Below, in pieces: positions 19,217 through 29,288 of a stretch of 64,000 bases of DNA. The stretch comes from Sulfuritalea sp. (GTDB taxonomy: Bacteria > Pseudomonadota > Gammaproteobacteria > Burkholderiales > Rhodocyclaceae): the NCBI GenBank assembly GCA_016708585.1, contig JADJFK010000015.1, forward strand, positions 1 to 64,000. Direction: 5' to 3'. The stretch's first letter is position 1, and each line of letters starts with the position of its first letter. The notes under the pieces are model-generated. The model was given only the letters and a program-made list of their open reading frames with translations. It had not been told where the DNA came from and did no database searches. The position numbers and the translations under genes were made by a program.

Positions 19217-19501
19217 TCATGTGACCGGGCCGAAGTTCTCGTCGCAGAAGCGGTTTATCTCGTGCTCGATGCGCGGCCCGAGGGCCATCAGCAGGAAGCC
19301 GAGCTTGACGTAGACCTCGACGTCCTTCTTGCCCACCTCGATGTGCCCCGTCACGCCCATGCGCTGGAAGCGCAGGGTGTTGCCTTCCCATTCGTGGTCG
19401 AGGCCGAACTCCTCGCCGAGTTCCTCGGCGATGTGTTCGGCGCCCGTGCGGGCTTTTTTTAGCGTCGTGTAGTGCGGACGGCAGACCCGTATTTCGCTCA
19501 T
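19217..19501 (-). CDS. Putative polyhydroxyalkanoate system protein
   Basis: The 94-residue protein MSEIRVCRPHYTTLKKARTG, then LGEEFGLDHEWEGNTLRFQR, GVTGHIEVGKKDVEVYVKLG and FLLMALGPRIEHEINRF, matches the small family annotated near PHA granule genes (PHA_gran_rgn type). The function is not established. It is cytoplasmic, with no signal peptide or membrane span. The gene precedes nothing else on its strand within the island remnant and follows fadD at a distance of 17 bases, so it is probably cotranscribed with fadD, in keeping with fatty-acid and storage metabolism. Confidence 0.72.
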   Translation of the reverse strand: MSEIRVCRPHYTTLKKARTGAEHIAEELGEEFGLDHEWEGNTLRFQRMGVTGHIEVGKKDVEVYVKLGFLLMALGPRIEHEINRFCDENFGPVT

Positions 19502-19518
19502 CGTCGTGCGTGTCCGCC

Positions 19519-21183
<1,665 letters not shown>

Positions 21184-21257
21184 CGCCACTCCTCCTGGTT
21201 TTTTTACATTCTAATCACAATGGGTGCTGCCATTCCGTCCGGGCCCGCCTGCGGCTA

Positions 21258-22475
21258 TCAACACAGCCATTTCCGCAACTGTTCATCCACCCTGGCGTCG
21301 TCCAGCAGGTCCAGGTGATTCATGCCGCAGGCGACCCATTCCTGCGCCGCGGGAAAATCAAGTTCGCGGCTGCCGTCCTTGTGTCGCCCGAGCGCGCTCT
21401 GCAAAGGCACCAGGCCATCGCCCGGCAGCGGCGTCTTCCCGGGATCGCCGCCTTGTCCGGACAAGGTAGCAGCCACGGCAAAGCATTGCACCCCATGCGG
21501 CAGCGCCATTTTGCCCTTTTTCGATTTGGCATGGGCAAAGCGGTCGCCATGCGCCCAGTCCTCGTCGAGGATGCTGCCGTGGCGCAGGTCGGTGATGCCC
21601 GCGCTGCGGATCTTCGCCAGGCGGGCCAGCGCCGCGGTGTAGGGGCTGAGCTCGAGGATGACATTGACCCAGTTGCCGCCGCGTTCCAGGGTTGCGCCAT
21701 GGTGGGGGGTGCCGAGAAAGACCAGCTGCCGCAGATGATTCAGCCAGCCATGGCCGGCGAGCCGGCCGTAGTGGCAGGCGCTGCGCGCCAGCAGGCCGCC
21801 CATGCTGTGGCCGACGATCACCAGCTTTTCGACCGGCACCGGCCACGCCTGCAGCAGGGTTTCCAGCATTCCGGCCAGGGCGCGGCCGTTGGTCGAAACA
21901 TGCCGGCCGCTGTTGTAGTGCAGGTAGAGCGGCGTGTAGCCGCCGGCGGCGGCCAGCGCCGCGCCGTGGTCGTGCCCGTTGCGCCGCCACTGCAGGTCGT
22001 TCATGCAAAGCCCGTGCACCAGCAGCAGGATCTTGCCGCTCGGCGCGGAAACGTCGGCGGCGATATCCTGCGCCGTCAATGCCAGCGGCCGGCCGTTCTG
22101 GCGCAGCTGCATCGGTATGGCCAGGGGGTTGGCACTGGCGGCGAGGTGATCGCCCAGCACGCCGTTGAGCGCGGCCACTACCGCTTCGCGCCCGGCGGAC
22201 GATGCGGCGGGTTCCCGCTCCAGCAGCGGCAACAGCTGACCCAGCAGCGCATTGATGCCGCCGCCGACCAGCCGCGTCGTGCCCTGTATGCTGCGATAGA
22301 CCAGCCCGGTGATGCCGCGGGTCGGCTTCTCTGTGTACTTGCCCAGCGGGCCGGGGACACGCACGATGTTGTGATGCATGGTTTCGACCAGCCGGGTCAG
22401 GCCGAGCGTGGCGTCGACGGCCAGCCGGCTGTAACCGCGAATGTCGGCGGGGCGGATATGGGTTTTTTTGGTCAT
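21258..22475 (-). CDS. Alpha/beta-hydrolase (PGAP1/lipase-like)
   Basis: The 405-residue protein has a helical N-terminal region of about 145 residues (YSRLAVDATLGLTRLVETMH). An alpha/beta-hydrolase domain follows with the oxyanion segment KILLLVHGLCMNDLQW and the nucleophile elbow VIVGHSMGGLLARSA (catalytic Ser near residue 222). The predicted acid is in PLPGDGLVPLQSA, and the His is near the end in CGMNHLDLLDD. It has no signal peptide, so it is probably cytoplasmic. The substrate is unknown; such proteins are often annotated as permease or lipase-like esterases. It lies upstream of fadD on the same strand, 74 bases from it. Confidence 0.72.
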   Translation of the reverse strand: MTKKTHIRPADIRGYSRLAVDATLGLTRLVETMHHNIVRVPGPLGKYTEKPTRGITGLVYRSIQGTTRLVGGGINALLGQLLPLLEREPAASSAGREAVVAALNGVLGDHLAASANPLAIPMQLRQNGRPLALTAQDIAADVSAPSGKILLLVHGLCMNDLQWRRNGHDHGAALAAAGGYTPLYLHYNSGRHVSTNGRALAGMLETLLQAWPVPVEKLVIVGHSMGGLLARSACHYGRLAGHGWLNHLRQLVFLGTPHHGATLERGGNWVNVILELSPYTAALARLAKIRSAGITDLRHGSILDEDWAHGDRFAHAKSKKGKMALPHGVQCFAVAATLSGQGGDPGKTPLPGDGLVPLQSALGRHKDGSRELDFPAAQEWVACGMNHLDLLDDARVDEQLRKWLC

Positions 22476-22624
22476 CGCAGCTTTATCGGGTCAAGGATGC
22501 CGGCCGGTGGAGATTCCTGTCCGGCCATCGTTAGAATGCTGCGTGTTTCTTTCATCGATTATCCCATGGACTTTGTTGACCGCGTGCTGCGGCTTCTGAT
22601 GGCGCCGCCGCCAGCCGCACGGCG

Positions 22625-22651
22625 GCGAAAAGTCGGCGCCGGTGATACGGC
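22625..22651 (-). repeat. Dispersed repeat, short form, upstream of btuF
   Basis: GCGAAAAGTCGGCGCCGG followed by TGATACGGC lies six bases before the btuF ATG. It occupies the position expected for a ribosome binding site, and no clear GGAGG is seen there. Confidence 0.65.
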
Positions 22652-22657
22652 GGCGGC

Positions 22658-23536
22658 ATGAAGCGACTGTGCCTGTCGCTGCTGTGCACGCTGGTCTGCC
22701 TGCCGGCGCGGAGCGAAATCGTCGTCACCGACGCCAGCGGCACTGGCATCAGGCTGGCGGCGCCGGCGCGGCGCATCGTAAGTCTGTCGCCGCACATCAC
22801 CGAACTGCTGTTCGCCGCCGGAGCGGGAGACCGGGTGGTCGGCACGGCGGAGTACAGCGACTACCCGCCGGCAGCCAAGGTTTTGCCCCGGGTGGGCGGC
22901 CATTCGCTCGATCTGGAAGCCGTCGTCGCCCTCAAGCCCGATCTGGTCCTCGGCTGGCAAAGCGGCAACCCGGCGGCAGCGGTGGCCCGGCTGCGTGCGC
23001 TGGGCCTGACGGTGCACCTGTCCGAGCCCGATCGCATCGAGGATGTCGCCGGCGAACTGGAACGCATCGGCCTGCTGGCCGGCACCGGGCCGGCGGCCGA
23101 TGCGGCAGCCAAGGTGTTTCGCGAACGATATGCGGCGCTGGCCGCCCGCTACAGCCGGAGGCCGACGGTATCCGTGTTCTACCAGATATGGAAACAACCC
23201 CTGATGACCGTGAACGGCAAGCAGGTCATCAGCGATGCCATACGCCTTTGCGGGGGGCGCAACGTGTTCGCGCAACTGCCGGTCCTGGCGCCGACCGTGA
23301 CGGTGGAGGCGGTCATCGCGGTCAATCCCGAGGTAATCGTCGCCAGCGGCATGGGCGATGCGCGGCCCGAATGGCTGGACGACTGGCGGCGCTGGACCAC
23401 GCTGGAAGCCGTGGTCCGCAACAACCTGTACTTCGTCCCCCCCGATCTGTTGCAGCGCCACACGCCGAGGATTCTCGACGGCGCCGAGAAGCTCTGCACG
23501 CATTTTGAAGCGGCTCGCGCCAAGCGCGGCAGGTAG
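22658..23536 (+). CDS. btuF: Periplasmic vitamin B12-binding protein
   Basis: This 292-residue class III substrate-binding protein has a Sec signal peptide (MKRLCLSLLCTLVCLPARS) and a core with RIVSLSPHITELLFAAGAGD, VVALKPDLVLGWQSGNP and VNPEVIVASGMGDARPEW. The family binds cobalamin or iron-siderophore complexes. The neighbouring btuB-btuC-btuD genes with a cobalamin riboswitch favour cobalamin. It is transcribed towards those genes from the opposite strand, separated from them by two regulator genes, so it is not under the same riboswitch. A dispersed repeat sits directly before the start codon. Confidence 0.85.
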   Translation: MKRLCLSLLCTLVCLPARSEIVVTDASGTGIRLAAPARRIVSLSPHITELLFAAGAGDRVVGTAEYSDYPPAAKVLPRVGGHSLDLEAVVALKPDLVLGWQSGNPAAAVARLRALGLTVHLSEPDRIEDVAGELERIGLLAGTGPAADAAAKVFRERYAALAARYSRRPTVSVFYQIWKQPLMTVNGKQVISDAIRLCGGRNVFAQLPVLAPTVTVEAVIAVNPEVIVASGMGDARPEWLDDWRRWTTLEAVVRNNLYFVPPDLLQRHTPRILDGAEKLCTHFEAARAKRGR

Positions 23537-23578
23537 GTCGGCGCCTGCACGACGGCGACCGCCGCCGTGCCGCGGAGG

Positions 23579-24289
23579 TCAGTCGCGGCGCTTTGAACTG
23601 CGGCCGCGAAATGCCATGGCCATTTCGAAGGCGGCGCGGGTGAAGGTCAGCACCGCGGCGAATTCCTCGTCGCTGAGGCCGCGCGCCTCGTCGTCGGCGC
23701 GGTAGATATTGGCGAACTCGCGCTCGCGCGCCGACTGGATCAGCAGCTTGCCGACGCCGAGCGCTTCGAGGCTGCGCCACAGGTCCGGATTGGAGCTGCG
23801 GGTGAACTTCATGACGAAGCCGATCGGGTCGTTGCGGCCGAGCACCGCCGCCAGGCGCAGGATCAGTTCGAACGGAACCGCGATGCGGCCGTTTTCCCAG
23901 GCTTCGATCAGGGACGGATCCTTGAGGTTGATCGCCGTGCCGACTTCGGTGATGGTCAGGCCGGCAGCCTTGCGCATGCGCCGCAGCGCGGCACCGGTCC
24001 GGATCCAGACGCCGGGTTCCGACAATCCCGGCATGATGGCCTTGAGCACATCGGCGGCGGCTTCCATCGGCTTGCCCTTGCGCAGTGCCCTGGCGACTTC
24101 GGTGGCCGTATGCAGCGTTTTGGCGGCGCCGACCGTGGCCGCGCCGATGTCGAGCACCCTGCCGGCCATGGTCCGCATCTGGTCGACCATCCCCGTATCG
24201 GGCGGTTCGGGCAGGGGCGGCGGGACCCGCTTTACGGGCGCACGTTTCGTTGCGGGCGTCTTGCGTTTGCGAGCCGCGGTGTCGGCCAT
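23579..24289 (-). CDS. Helix-turn-helix (XRE-type) regulatory protein
   Basis: The 236-residue protein has a basic Pro/Lys-rich N-terminus (ARKRKTPATKRAPVKRVPPP), a middle helical region, and an XRE-like helix-turn-helix near residues 100-145: GAALRRMRKAAGLTITEVGT, then LKDPSLIEAWENGRIAVPFE. The C-terminal 85 residues are unassigned. Target genes are unknown. It is convergent with btuF (43 bases apart) and precedes a DksA-like gene on the same strand, so the two may form a small regulatory unit. Confidence 0.65.
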   Translation of the reverse strand: MADTAARKRKTPATKRAPVKRVPPPLPEPPDTGMVDQMRTMAGRVLDIGAATVGAAKTLHTATEVARALRKGKPMEAAADVLKAIMPGLSEPGVWIRTGAALRRMRKAAGLTITEVGTAINLKDPSLIEAWENGRIAVPFELILRLAAVLGRNDPIGFVMKFTRSSNPDLWRSLEALGVGKLLIQSAREREFANIYRADDEARGLSDEEFAAVLTFTRAAFEMAMAFRGRSSKRRD

Positions 24290-24324
24290 GGCTGCTCTCC
24301 TGTCGCCTGGCTAGCGGCGCCCGG

Positions 24325-24747
24325 CTACTTTCCCTGGATCCTCTGGCGCGACTCGTGGCGTTCCTGCGCCTCGATCGAATAGACCGTGGTCGGGCGCGCC
24401 AGCAGGCGACGCAGGCCGATCGGTTCGCCGGTGTCTTCGCAGAAGCCGTAGCGGCCGTCGTCGATGCGCTTCAGGGCGGCGTCTACCCGCGGCAGCATCT
24501 TGCGCTCGCGGTCGCGGATGCGCAGCTCGAGCGAGTTCTCCTCTTCGATGGTGGCGCGGTCATTGGGGTCGGCTTCGGCCTCGCCGTCGCGCAGGTGGTC
24601 GATGGTCATGGTTGCGTTGTCGAGCAGATCCTGGCGCTGCTTGGACAGCAGGTCGCGGAAGAAGCGCAGCTGCGCCGCGTTCATGTAGGAACTGGCGGGC
24701 ATGGCCAGCAGGGCCTTTTCGCTGAGTGGTTTGGCTGTGTTGGGCAT
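24325..24747 (-). CDS. DksA/TraR-family protein lacking most zinc-finger cysteines
   Basis: The 140-residue protein from 24747 (MPNTAKPLSEKALLAMPASS) has the DksA coiled coil (FRDLLSKQRQDLLDNATMTI, then DPNDRATIEEENSLELRIRD). The globular part YGFCEDTGEPIGLRRLLARP is followed by VYSIEAQERHE. Canonical DksA has four cysteines; only one remains here, with Thr, Ser and Ala at the others, as in the cysteine-poor DksA forms that do not need zinc. DksA binds the RNA polymerase secondary channel with ppGpp. The coiled-coil tip has the DPNDRAT-type acidic pattern. It is 35 bases downstream of the XRE-type gene. Confidence 0.82.
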   Translation of the reverse strand: MPNTAKPLSEKALLAMPASSYMNAAQLRFFRDLLSKQRQDLLDNATMTIDHLRDGEAEADPNDRATIEEENSLELRIRDRERKMLPRVDAALKRIDDGRYGFCEDTGEPIGLRRLLARPTTVYSIEAQERHESRQRIQGK

Positions 24748-24968
24748 CGCTCGTTTCCCCGTGCGTCTGTTCATCGACCGTCGGCCGACAGTCTCTACTC
24801 TATCGAAAGACGCGGCATGCGTCAGGGTATTTTGTCACTTGCCGGACGGGCGCCGGAAATCGCGGCGCTTGCCGATCCTCGGCGGCAGGAGCGGATTCGG
24901 CGCCTGGATCGCGCGCACTTTGCCGTTGAAGGCGGCCGTGAGGCACCGGCGTGCCCGGCGAACCCCGG

Positions 24969-25751
24969 TCAGCAGGGAACAAACCAGCGGTGCCCATCGG
25001 CGCAAAGCTCGCGCAGGGGATGGCCGTAGAGTCGCGTCAGGTTTGTGGCGTTGATTACTTCGGCGGCCGGTCCGGCGAGCCATTCGCCGTCGCCGAACAG
25101 CAGCAGGGCCCGACCACAGTAGCGGGCGGCGAAACCCGGGTCATGCAGGACAGCGACGATGGCGGCATCGTGCGCGGCGCGCCGGGCGAACATTTCCATC
25201 ACCGCCACCTGATGCGATAGATCGAGATGGGTCAGCGGCTCGTCGAGCAGGAACAGTCGCGGTTCCTGGGTCAGCAACTGCGCCACGGCCAGGCGCTGGC
25301 GCTCGCCGCCCGACAGCGTCTGCACTTCGCGCTCGGCGAAGCCGTCGAGGTCGAGTTCCGTCAGCGCAGCTTCGGCGATGCGGCGGTCGGCGGCCGATTC
25401 CCAGTCCCAGCGGCCGAGGTGGGGATGGCGGCCGACCAGTACCGTCTCCATGACGGTGGAGGCGAAGGGATCGAACTGGTGCTGCGACAGGTAGCCGCGG
25501 ATGCGGGCCATGGCCCTTAAATCCGCGCCCGGAATGGGGTTCGGCAAGGCCAGGCCGGCGATGCTCAAATGACCGCCCTGCGGCGCCAGAAATCCGGCCA
25601 GGGTGGCAAGCAGGGTCGATTTGCCGACGCCGTTGCGGCCGAGAATGGCCCACGATTCGCCGGCTTCGACGCGCCAGTCGAGGGCGCGGCAGATGCGGTG
25701 GCTGCCGATGTCGACGTCCAGCCGCCTCGCCTCCAGCAAGGCTGAATTCAT
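24969..25751 (-). CDS. btuD: Vitamin B12 ABC transporter ATP-binding protein
   Basis: This ABC ATPase has a Walker A (WAILGRNGVGKSTLLATLAG), a Q-loop in GYLSQHQFDPFAST, the signature LSGGERQRLAVAQ and a Walker B (RLFLLDEPLTHLDLSHQ). It couples ATP hydrolysis to cobalamin import through BtuC. The start chosen is MNSALLEARRLDVDIGS at 25751, with GAGG upstream. An in-frame start at 25772 would overlap the btuC end. It is the last gene of the btuB-btuC-btuD operon under the cobalamin riboswitch. Confidence 0.85.
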   Translation of the reverse strand: MNSALLEARRLDVDIGSHRICRALDWRVEAGESWAILGRNGVGKSTLLATLAGFLAPQGGHLSIAGLALPNPIPGADLRAMARIRGYLSQHQFDPFASTVMETVLVGRHPHLGRWDWESAADRRIAEAALTELDLDGFAEREVQTLSGGERQRLAVAQLLTQEPRLFLLDEPLTHLDLSHQVAVMEMFARRAAHDAAIVAVLHDPGFAARYCGRALLLFGDGEWLAGPAAEVINATNLTRLYGHPLRELCADGHRWFVPC

Positions 25752-25758
25752 GGCCGCC

Positions 25759-26763
25759 TCAGCGTTGCTCATGCGGCTGGCGCCCGAGCAGGAACAGGAA
25801 TACCGGGACGCCGAGCAGTGCGGTCAGCACGCCGACGGGCAGCTGCTGGGGGGCGATCACGCTGCGCGCCAGCGTGTCGGCCAGCACCAGCAGGCTGCCG
25901 CCGAAGAGTACGGAGGCCGGCAGCAGCAGGCGCTGGTCGTTGCCCCAGCCGAGCCGGATCATCGCCAATCGGACCAGGTGCGGCACCACGAGGCCGATGA
26001 AGCCGATGCTTCCCGCCGTGGTCACTGCCACGGCGGTGAGCAGCGACGCCAGTACGTAGATGCCGAACTTGACCCGGTCGACCGAGACGCCAAGTGCGCG
26101 GGCGAGCGTGTCGCCGCGCGACAGCAAATTCAGTTCGCGACTGAAAGGCAGCATGGCAAGCAATCCCAGCGCCAGCAAAGTCAGGGCCGGCCACGGGCTG
26201 CTGGAATGCCCCAGGTCGCCCATGAGCCAGAACAGCATGCCGCGCAATTCATCTTCCGGTGCAATCGTCATGATCAGTGCCACCACCGCGCCGCAGCCGG
26301 AGGCGACGATGACCCCGGTCAGCAGCAGGCGGGTGCGGGTCCAGCTGCTGTCGCCGTGGGCCAGGCCGAAGACCACCAGCATGGCGGCGAAGGCGCCGGC
26401 GAAGGCGAACAGGTTGATGAAAGCCAGCGCCAGGCCGGCGAGCATGGCCGACAGCGCACCGACCGCCGCCCCGCCCGAGATCCCCAGCACGTAGGGATCG
26501 GCCAGCGGGTTGCGTAACAGCACTTGCATCAGTGCGCCGGCCAGGGCCAGCAGACCGCCGCAGGCGAAGGCGGCCAGTGCGCGCGGCAGGCGCAGGCCGC
26601 GGATGACCTCGACCGCAAGCCCGTCGCTACTGCCGCCGATGGCATGGACGACATCATTGAAGGAGACCGCCATGCTTCCCGCCGCCAACGCTACGAGCAG
26701 ACTCAGCACTGCCAGCCCGGCCAGGGCGGCAAGGACAAGCAGGGCGCGGCGGCGGGTGGGCAT
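25759..26763 (-). CDS. btuC: Vitamin B12 ABC transporter permease
   Basis: This FecCD/BtuC-type permease of 334 residues is predicted to span the inner membrane about ten times. PLADPYVLGISGGAAVGALS and the C-terminal GSIGFIGLVVPHLVRL are diagnostic for the family. The ATG at 26763 overlaps the btuB stop (ATGA), so translation is coupled. Longer in-frame starts lie inside btuB and are unlikely. It works with the BtuD ATPase and the BtuF binding protein to move cobalamin from periplasm to cytoplasm. Confidence 0.87.
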   Translation of the reverse strand: MPTRRRALLVLAALAGLAVLSLLVALAAGSMAVSFNDVVHAIGGSSDGLAVEVIRGLRLPRALAAFACGGLLALAGALMQVLLRNPLADPYVLGISGGAAVGALSAMLAGLALAFINLFAFAGAFAAMLVVFGLAHGDSSWTRTRLLLTGVIVASGCGAVVALIMTIAPEDELRGMLFWLMGDLGHSSSPWPALTLLALGLLAMLPFSRELNLLSRGDTLARALGVSVDRVKFGIYVLASLLTAVAVTTAGSIGFIGLVVPHLVRLAMIRLGWGNDQRLLLPASVLFGGSLLVLADTLARSVIAPQQLPVGVLTALLGVPVFLFLLGRQPHEQR

Positions 26764-28721
26764 CAGAAGTCGAAGCGTCCGGAAACGAAGAAGCCGCGCG
26801 GATCGGCAGGGTAGTAAAAGGTATCGTTGCGGAAGGCCGAATACCCCGCATTGGGCGAGTACTTTTTGTCCAGTGCATTGAGGATCTTGGCCGTGATTTT
26901 CCAGGGCTTGGGGTTCCACACGGCTTGCAGGTCGAGCGTCGTGTAGCCGGAAAGCATCCCTTGGGCATTGGCGAAGTCGTTGAGGTAACGACGTTCGCCG
27001 ACGTGGCGGACGGCGGCGGAATAGTTCCCGTTACTGCCGGCATTCCAGGTCAATTGGGCACTGGCCAGGTCGTTCGGCACGAGGGGGATCTCGTTTCCAG
27101 AGTTAAGGCCCACGCGGAATTTGGCATCGGTATAGGCATAGGACAGCCGGGCTTGCAGGCGCTCGGCAATCTTCCAGTCGACTTCCAGTTCCGCGCCCTT
27201 GCGACGGGTTTTCGGGTAGTTGGTATTGGTGCCGAGGGCATCGTCATAACCGATTTCGTCATCCAGATCGAGGCGGTAGATCGAGGCGCGGAGGGTTGCC
27301 GGGCCTGCCGCGATGCTGCCGCCGATTTCATTGGTCGTACCGTGTTGCGGCTTGAGGTTGCCGGCAAATACCGGGTTGAAGAAGGCGTCGAAACCAAAAA
27401 GTTCATCGAGGTTGGCAAAACGGAAGCTGGTACCGGTTTTTCCATAGACGCGCCAGTCGTCCCGGGCATACGCCAGGCCGACGTCGTAGGCGGACTTCGT
27501 GCGGGTGGCGTTGCCGGAAACGGCCGGGCTGAAAAACGGCGCGTAGGCATCCTGTTTGGCTGTCTGCTTCATGCGCTGGCTGCGGCCGCCAAGGGTGAGG
27601 CTCAGGTTTGGCGAAAATTTCGTGATGTTCTGCAGGTAGAAGGCCGTGCTTTCCTGGGATGCGTCCTGGTTCGCGAACCCGATGTTGTCCGCCGTGAACT
27701 CGCCGTCGTAGTAGTCGAAACCGGCTACGGTTTCGCTGGGCAGGGCGCCAAAGTCATGACGCCAGCGCAGGCGCGGCGTGAAGGAGGTCGTGTCGCGGGT
27801 ACGGTCGCTGGTCGAGGCCCGGGAAACGTATTTCGCATCGAGTTCCTGATGCTCGCGCGAAATCTCGGCCTCAATGGTGAGGCGATCATTCACGCGGTAG
27901 GAAACCCCGGGCCGAAGCCGGTAGCCGTTGCGATCTTCCTTGTTCTCGGGAAATCGGGTGCTGGTCGGATTGTTGCGATAGGTGGCGCTGAAAATGGCTC
28001 CCGCTTGTCCGGCTGATTCCTTGTAGGCGGCAAAGTCGGTGAAGACTTCACCGCGATCCAGCAGCCAGCCGGCACGCCCGCTGATGCTCTGCTGGTCCTG
28101 CTGGCCGTTGTCGCGGTAGCCATTGGCGTCTGCATGATTCGCGAACAGGTTGAAATAGGCCTTGTCGTTGCCGTTGGCCAGCTGGGCGTCGACGCCCTTG
28201 TAATCCTTGCTGCCCAGCGTGGCTGCTATGGTCGCCCGGGGGCGCCCCGACTTGTCGGTAATGATGTTGATCACGCCGCCGGTGGCGCCGTCGCCGTAGA
28301 GGACGGCGCCCGAGCCGCGGATGATCTCGATCCGCTCCACACTTTCCAGCGGAATCGACGACCAGATGATTGAGCCCAGATCGACCGGGTTGACGCGCAG
28401 GCCGTCGACCAGGATCAGGGTATTGCTGGTGGCCGTGGCACCGAAGCCGCGGATGTCGACCGTGGCATCCCGGCCCATGACACCGCCTAGCTGGCGCACG
28501 TCCACCCCGGCCCGCGTGGCGAGTACGTCAGGCAGGTTGGTGGCCGGCGTGTTGCGGATATCCTGGCGGGTGATCACGCTGATGTTGGCGGCGACGCCCG
28601 GATCGGCTTCGCTGAACCGGGTGGCGGTGACGACGACCGCCGCGAGGTCGGCGGCGGCGAGGGAAACGCAAGGGAAAGCAACGATGGCCGCGCAGGCGGC
28701 GGTGAGGAAACGACGAACCAT
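26763..28721 (-). CDS. btuB: TonB-dependent vitamin B12 receptor
   Basis: The outer-membrane TonB-dependent receptor of about 652 residues starts with a Sec signal (MVRRFLTAACAAIVAFPCVS), a TonB-box-like AAVVVTATR, and a plug domain with RAGVDVRQLGGVMGRDATVD and VERIEIIRGSGAVLYGDGAT. A 22-strand barrel follows, ending in SGRFDF with the terminal aromatic needed for outer-membrane insertion. The cobalamin riboswitch directly upstream and btuC/btuD directly downstream identify it as the B12 receptor rather than a siderophore receptor. Confidence 0.88.
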   Translation of the reverse strand: MVRRFLTAACAAIVAFPCVSLAAADLAAVVVTATRFSEADPGVAANISVITRQDIRNTPATNLPDVLATRAGVDVRQLGGVMGRDATVDIRGFGATATSNTLILVDGLRVNPVDLGSIIWSSIPLESVERIEIIRGSGAVLYGDGATGGVINIITDKSGRPRATIAATLGSKDYKGVDAQLANGNDKAYFNLFANHADANGYRDNGQQDQQSISGRAGWLLDRGEVFTDFAAYKESAGQAGAIFSATYRNNPTSTRFPENKEDRNGYRLRPGVSYRVNDRLTIEAEISREHQELDAKYVSRASTSDRTRDTTSFTPRLRWRHDFGALPSETVAGFDYYDGEFTADNIGFANQDASQESTAFYLQNITKFSPNLSLTLGGRSQRMKQTAKQDAYAPFFSPAVSGNATRTKSAYDVGLAYARDDWRVYGKTGTSFRFANLDELFGFDAFFNPVFAGNLKPQHGTTNEIGGSIAAGPATLRASIYRLDLDDEIGYDDALGTNTNYPKTRRKGAELEVDWKIAERLQARLSYAYTDAKFRVGLNSGNEIPLVPNDLASAQLTWNAGSNGNYSAAVRHVGERRYLNDFANAQGMLSGYTTLDLQAVWNPKPWKITAKILNALDKKYSPNAGYSAFRNDTFYYPADPRGFFVSGRFDF

Positions 28722-28859
28722 GAAAGAAACTCCCGAAACCCCGGCGAGCGTCCCCGCAGCCGGAAGGTGGCAATTGAATGTTTGGGAGGTGAGGGTGATG
28801 GACGGGGCGGAAGCAAGCCCCCGGCACGCCGCAACCCCGCAACGCATTCGCTGGTTTGT

Positions 28860-29045
28860 TCCTGGCCGGTCTCCGGGCTTGGAAGTCTTGGTTCATCGCC
28901 TTCCCGGGGGAGACCCAGTGGCGTATCGATGAACCCGCACTTCCTTACCGTTGCGGGGGCAGCGCCGGAATCGGGCCTTTTGAAGGCCCTCACCGGCTTC
29001 CCGTTTCACCCGGCATGAAAACCATGCGCGGGCACCACGAACGGG
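28860..29045 (-). promoter_or_regulatory. Cobalamin riboswitch upstream of btuB
   Basis: On the minus strand: GCCGGGTGAAACGGGAAGCC, GGTGAGGGCCTTC, GCTGCCCCCGCAACGGTAAG, GCCACTGGG and the B12-box-like AAGCCCGGAGACCGGCC. This series of conserved blocks is the adenosylcobalamin riboswitch. It should shut off btuBCD when cobalamin is abundant. Its 3' end is about 140 bases before the btuB ATG, leaving room for an expression platform. With the nirS promoter it fills the gene-free stretch 28722-29288. Confidence 0.93.
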
Positions 29046-29163
29046 GCGAAGTATAGCAAAACCTTACCGGGTTCGAGGAAATATGGACTGCGAGCGCAAT
29101 TTGTCGGATATATTTGTCGGCCTGCCGGGTTTTCATCCCGACATGTGGCTACCGAGTTGAGAC

Positions 29164-29177
29164 TTGATGCATGTCAA
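29164..29177 (+). promoter_or_regulatory. FNR/DNR-type box upstream of nirS
   Basis: TTGATGCATGTCAA fits TTGAT-N4-(A/G)TCAA, the site for Crp/Fnr-type regulators such as ANR, DNR and NNR. It is 112 bases before the nirS ATG and suggests activation by low oxygen and nitric oxide. Confidence 0.8.
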
Positions 29178-29288
29178 GGATGGAGACGGGCCGCGAGAGC
29201 AATCTTGCAACCTTCGGATTAAAATGGTTTTCAGCGCGCAGTACCGGATTTACCGGATTGTTCATGGATCACTCAAAAGGAGAGAAGG

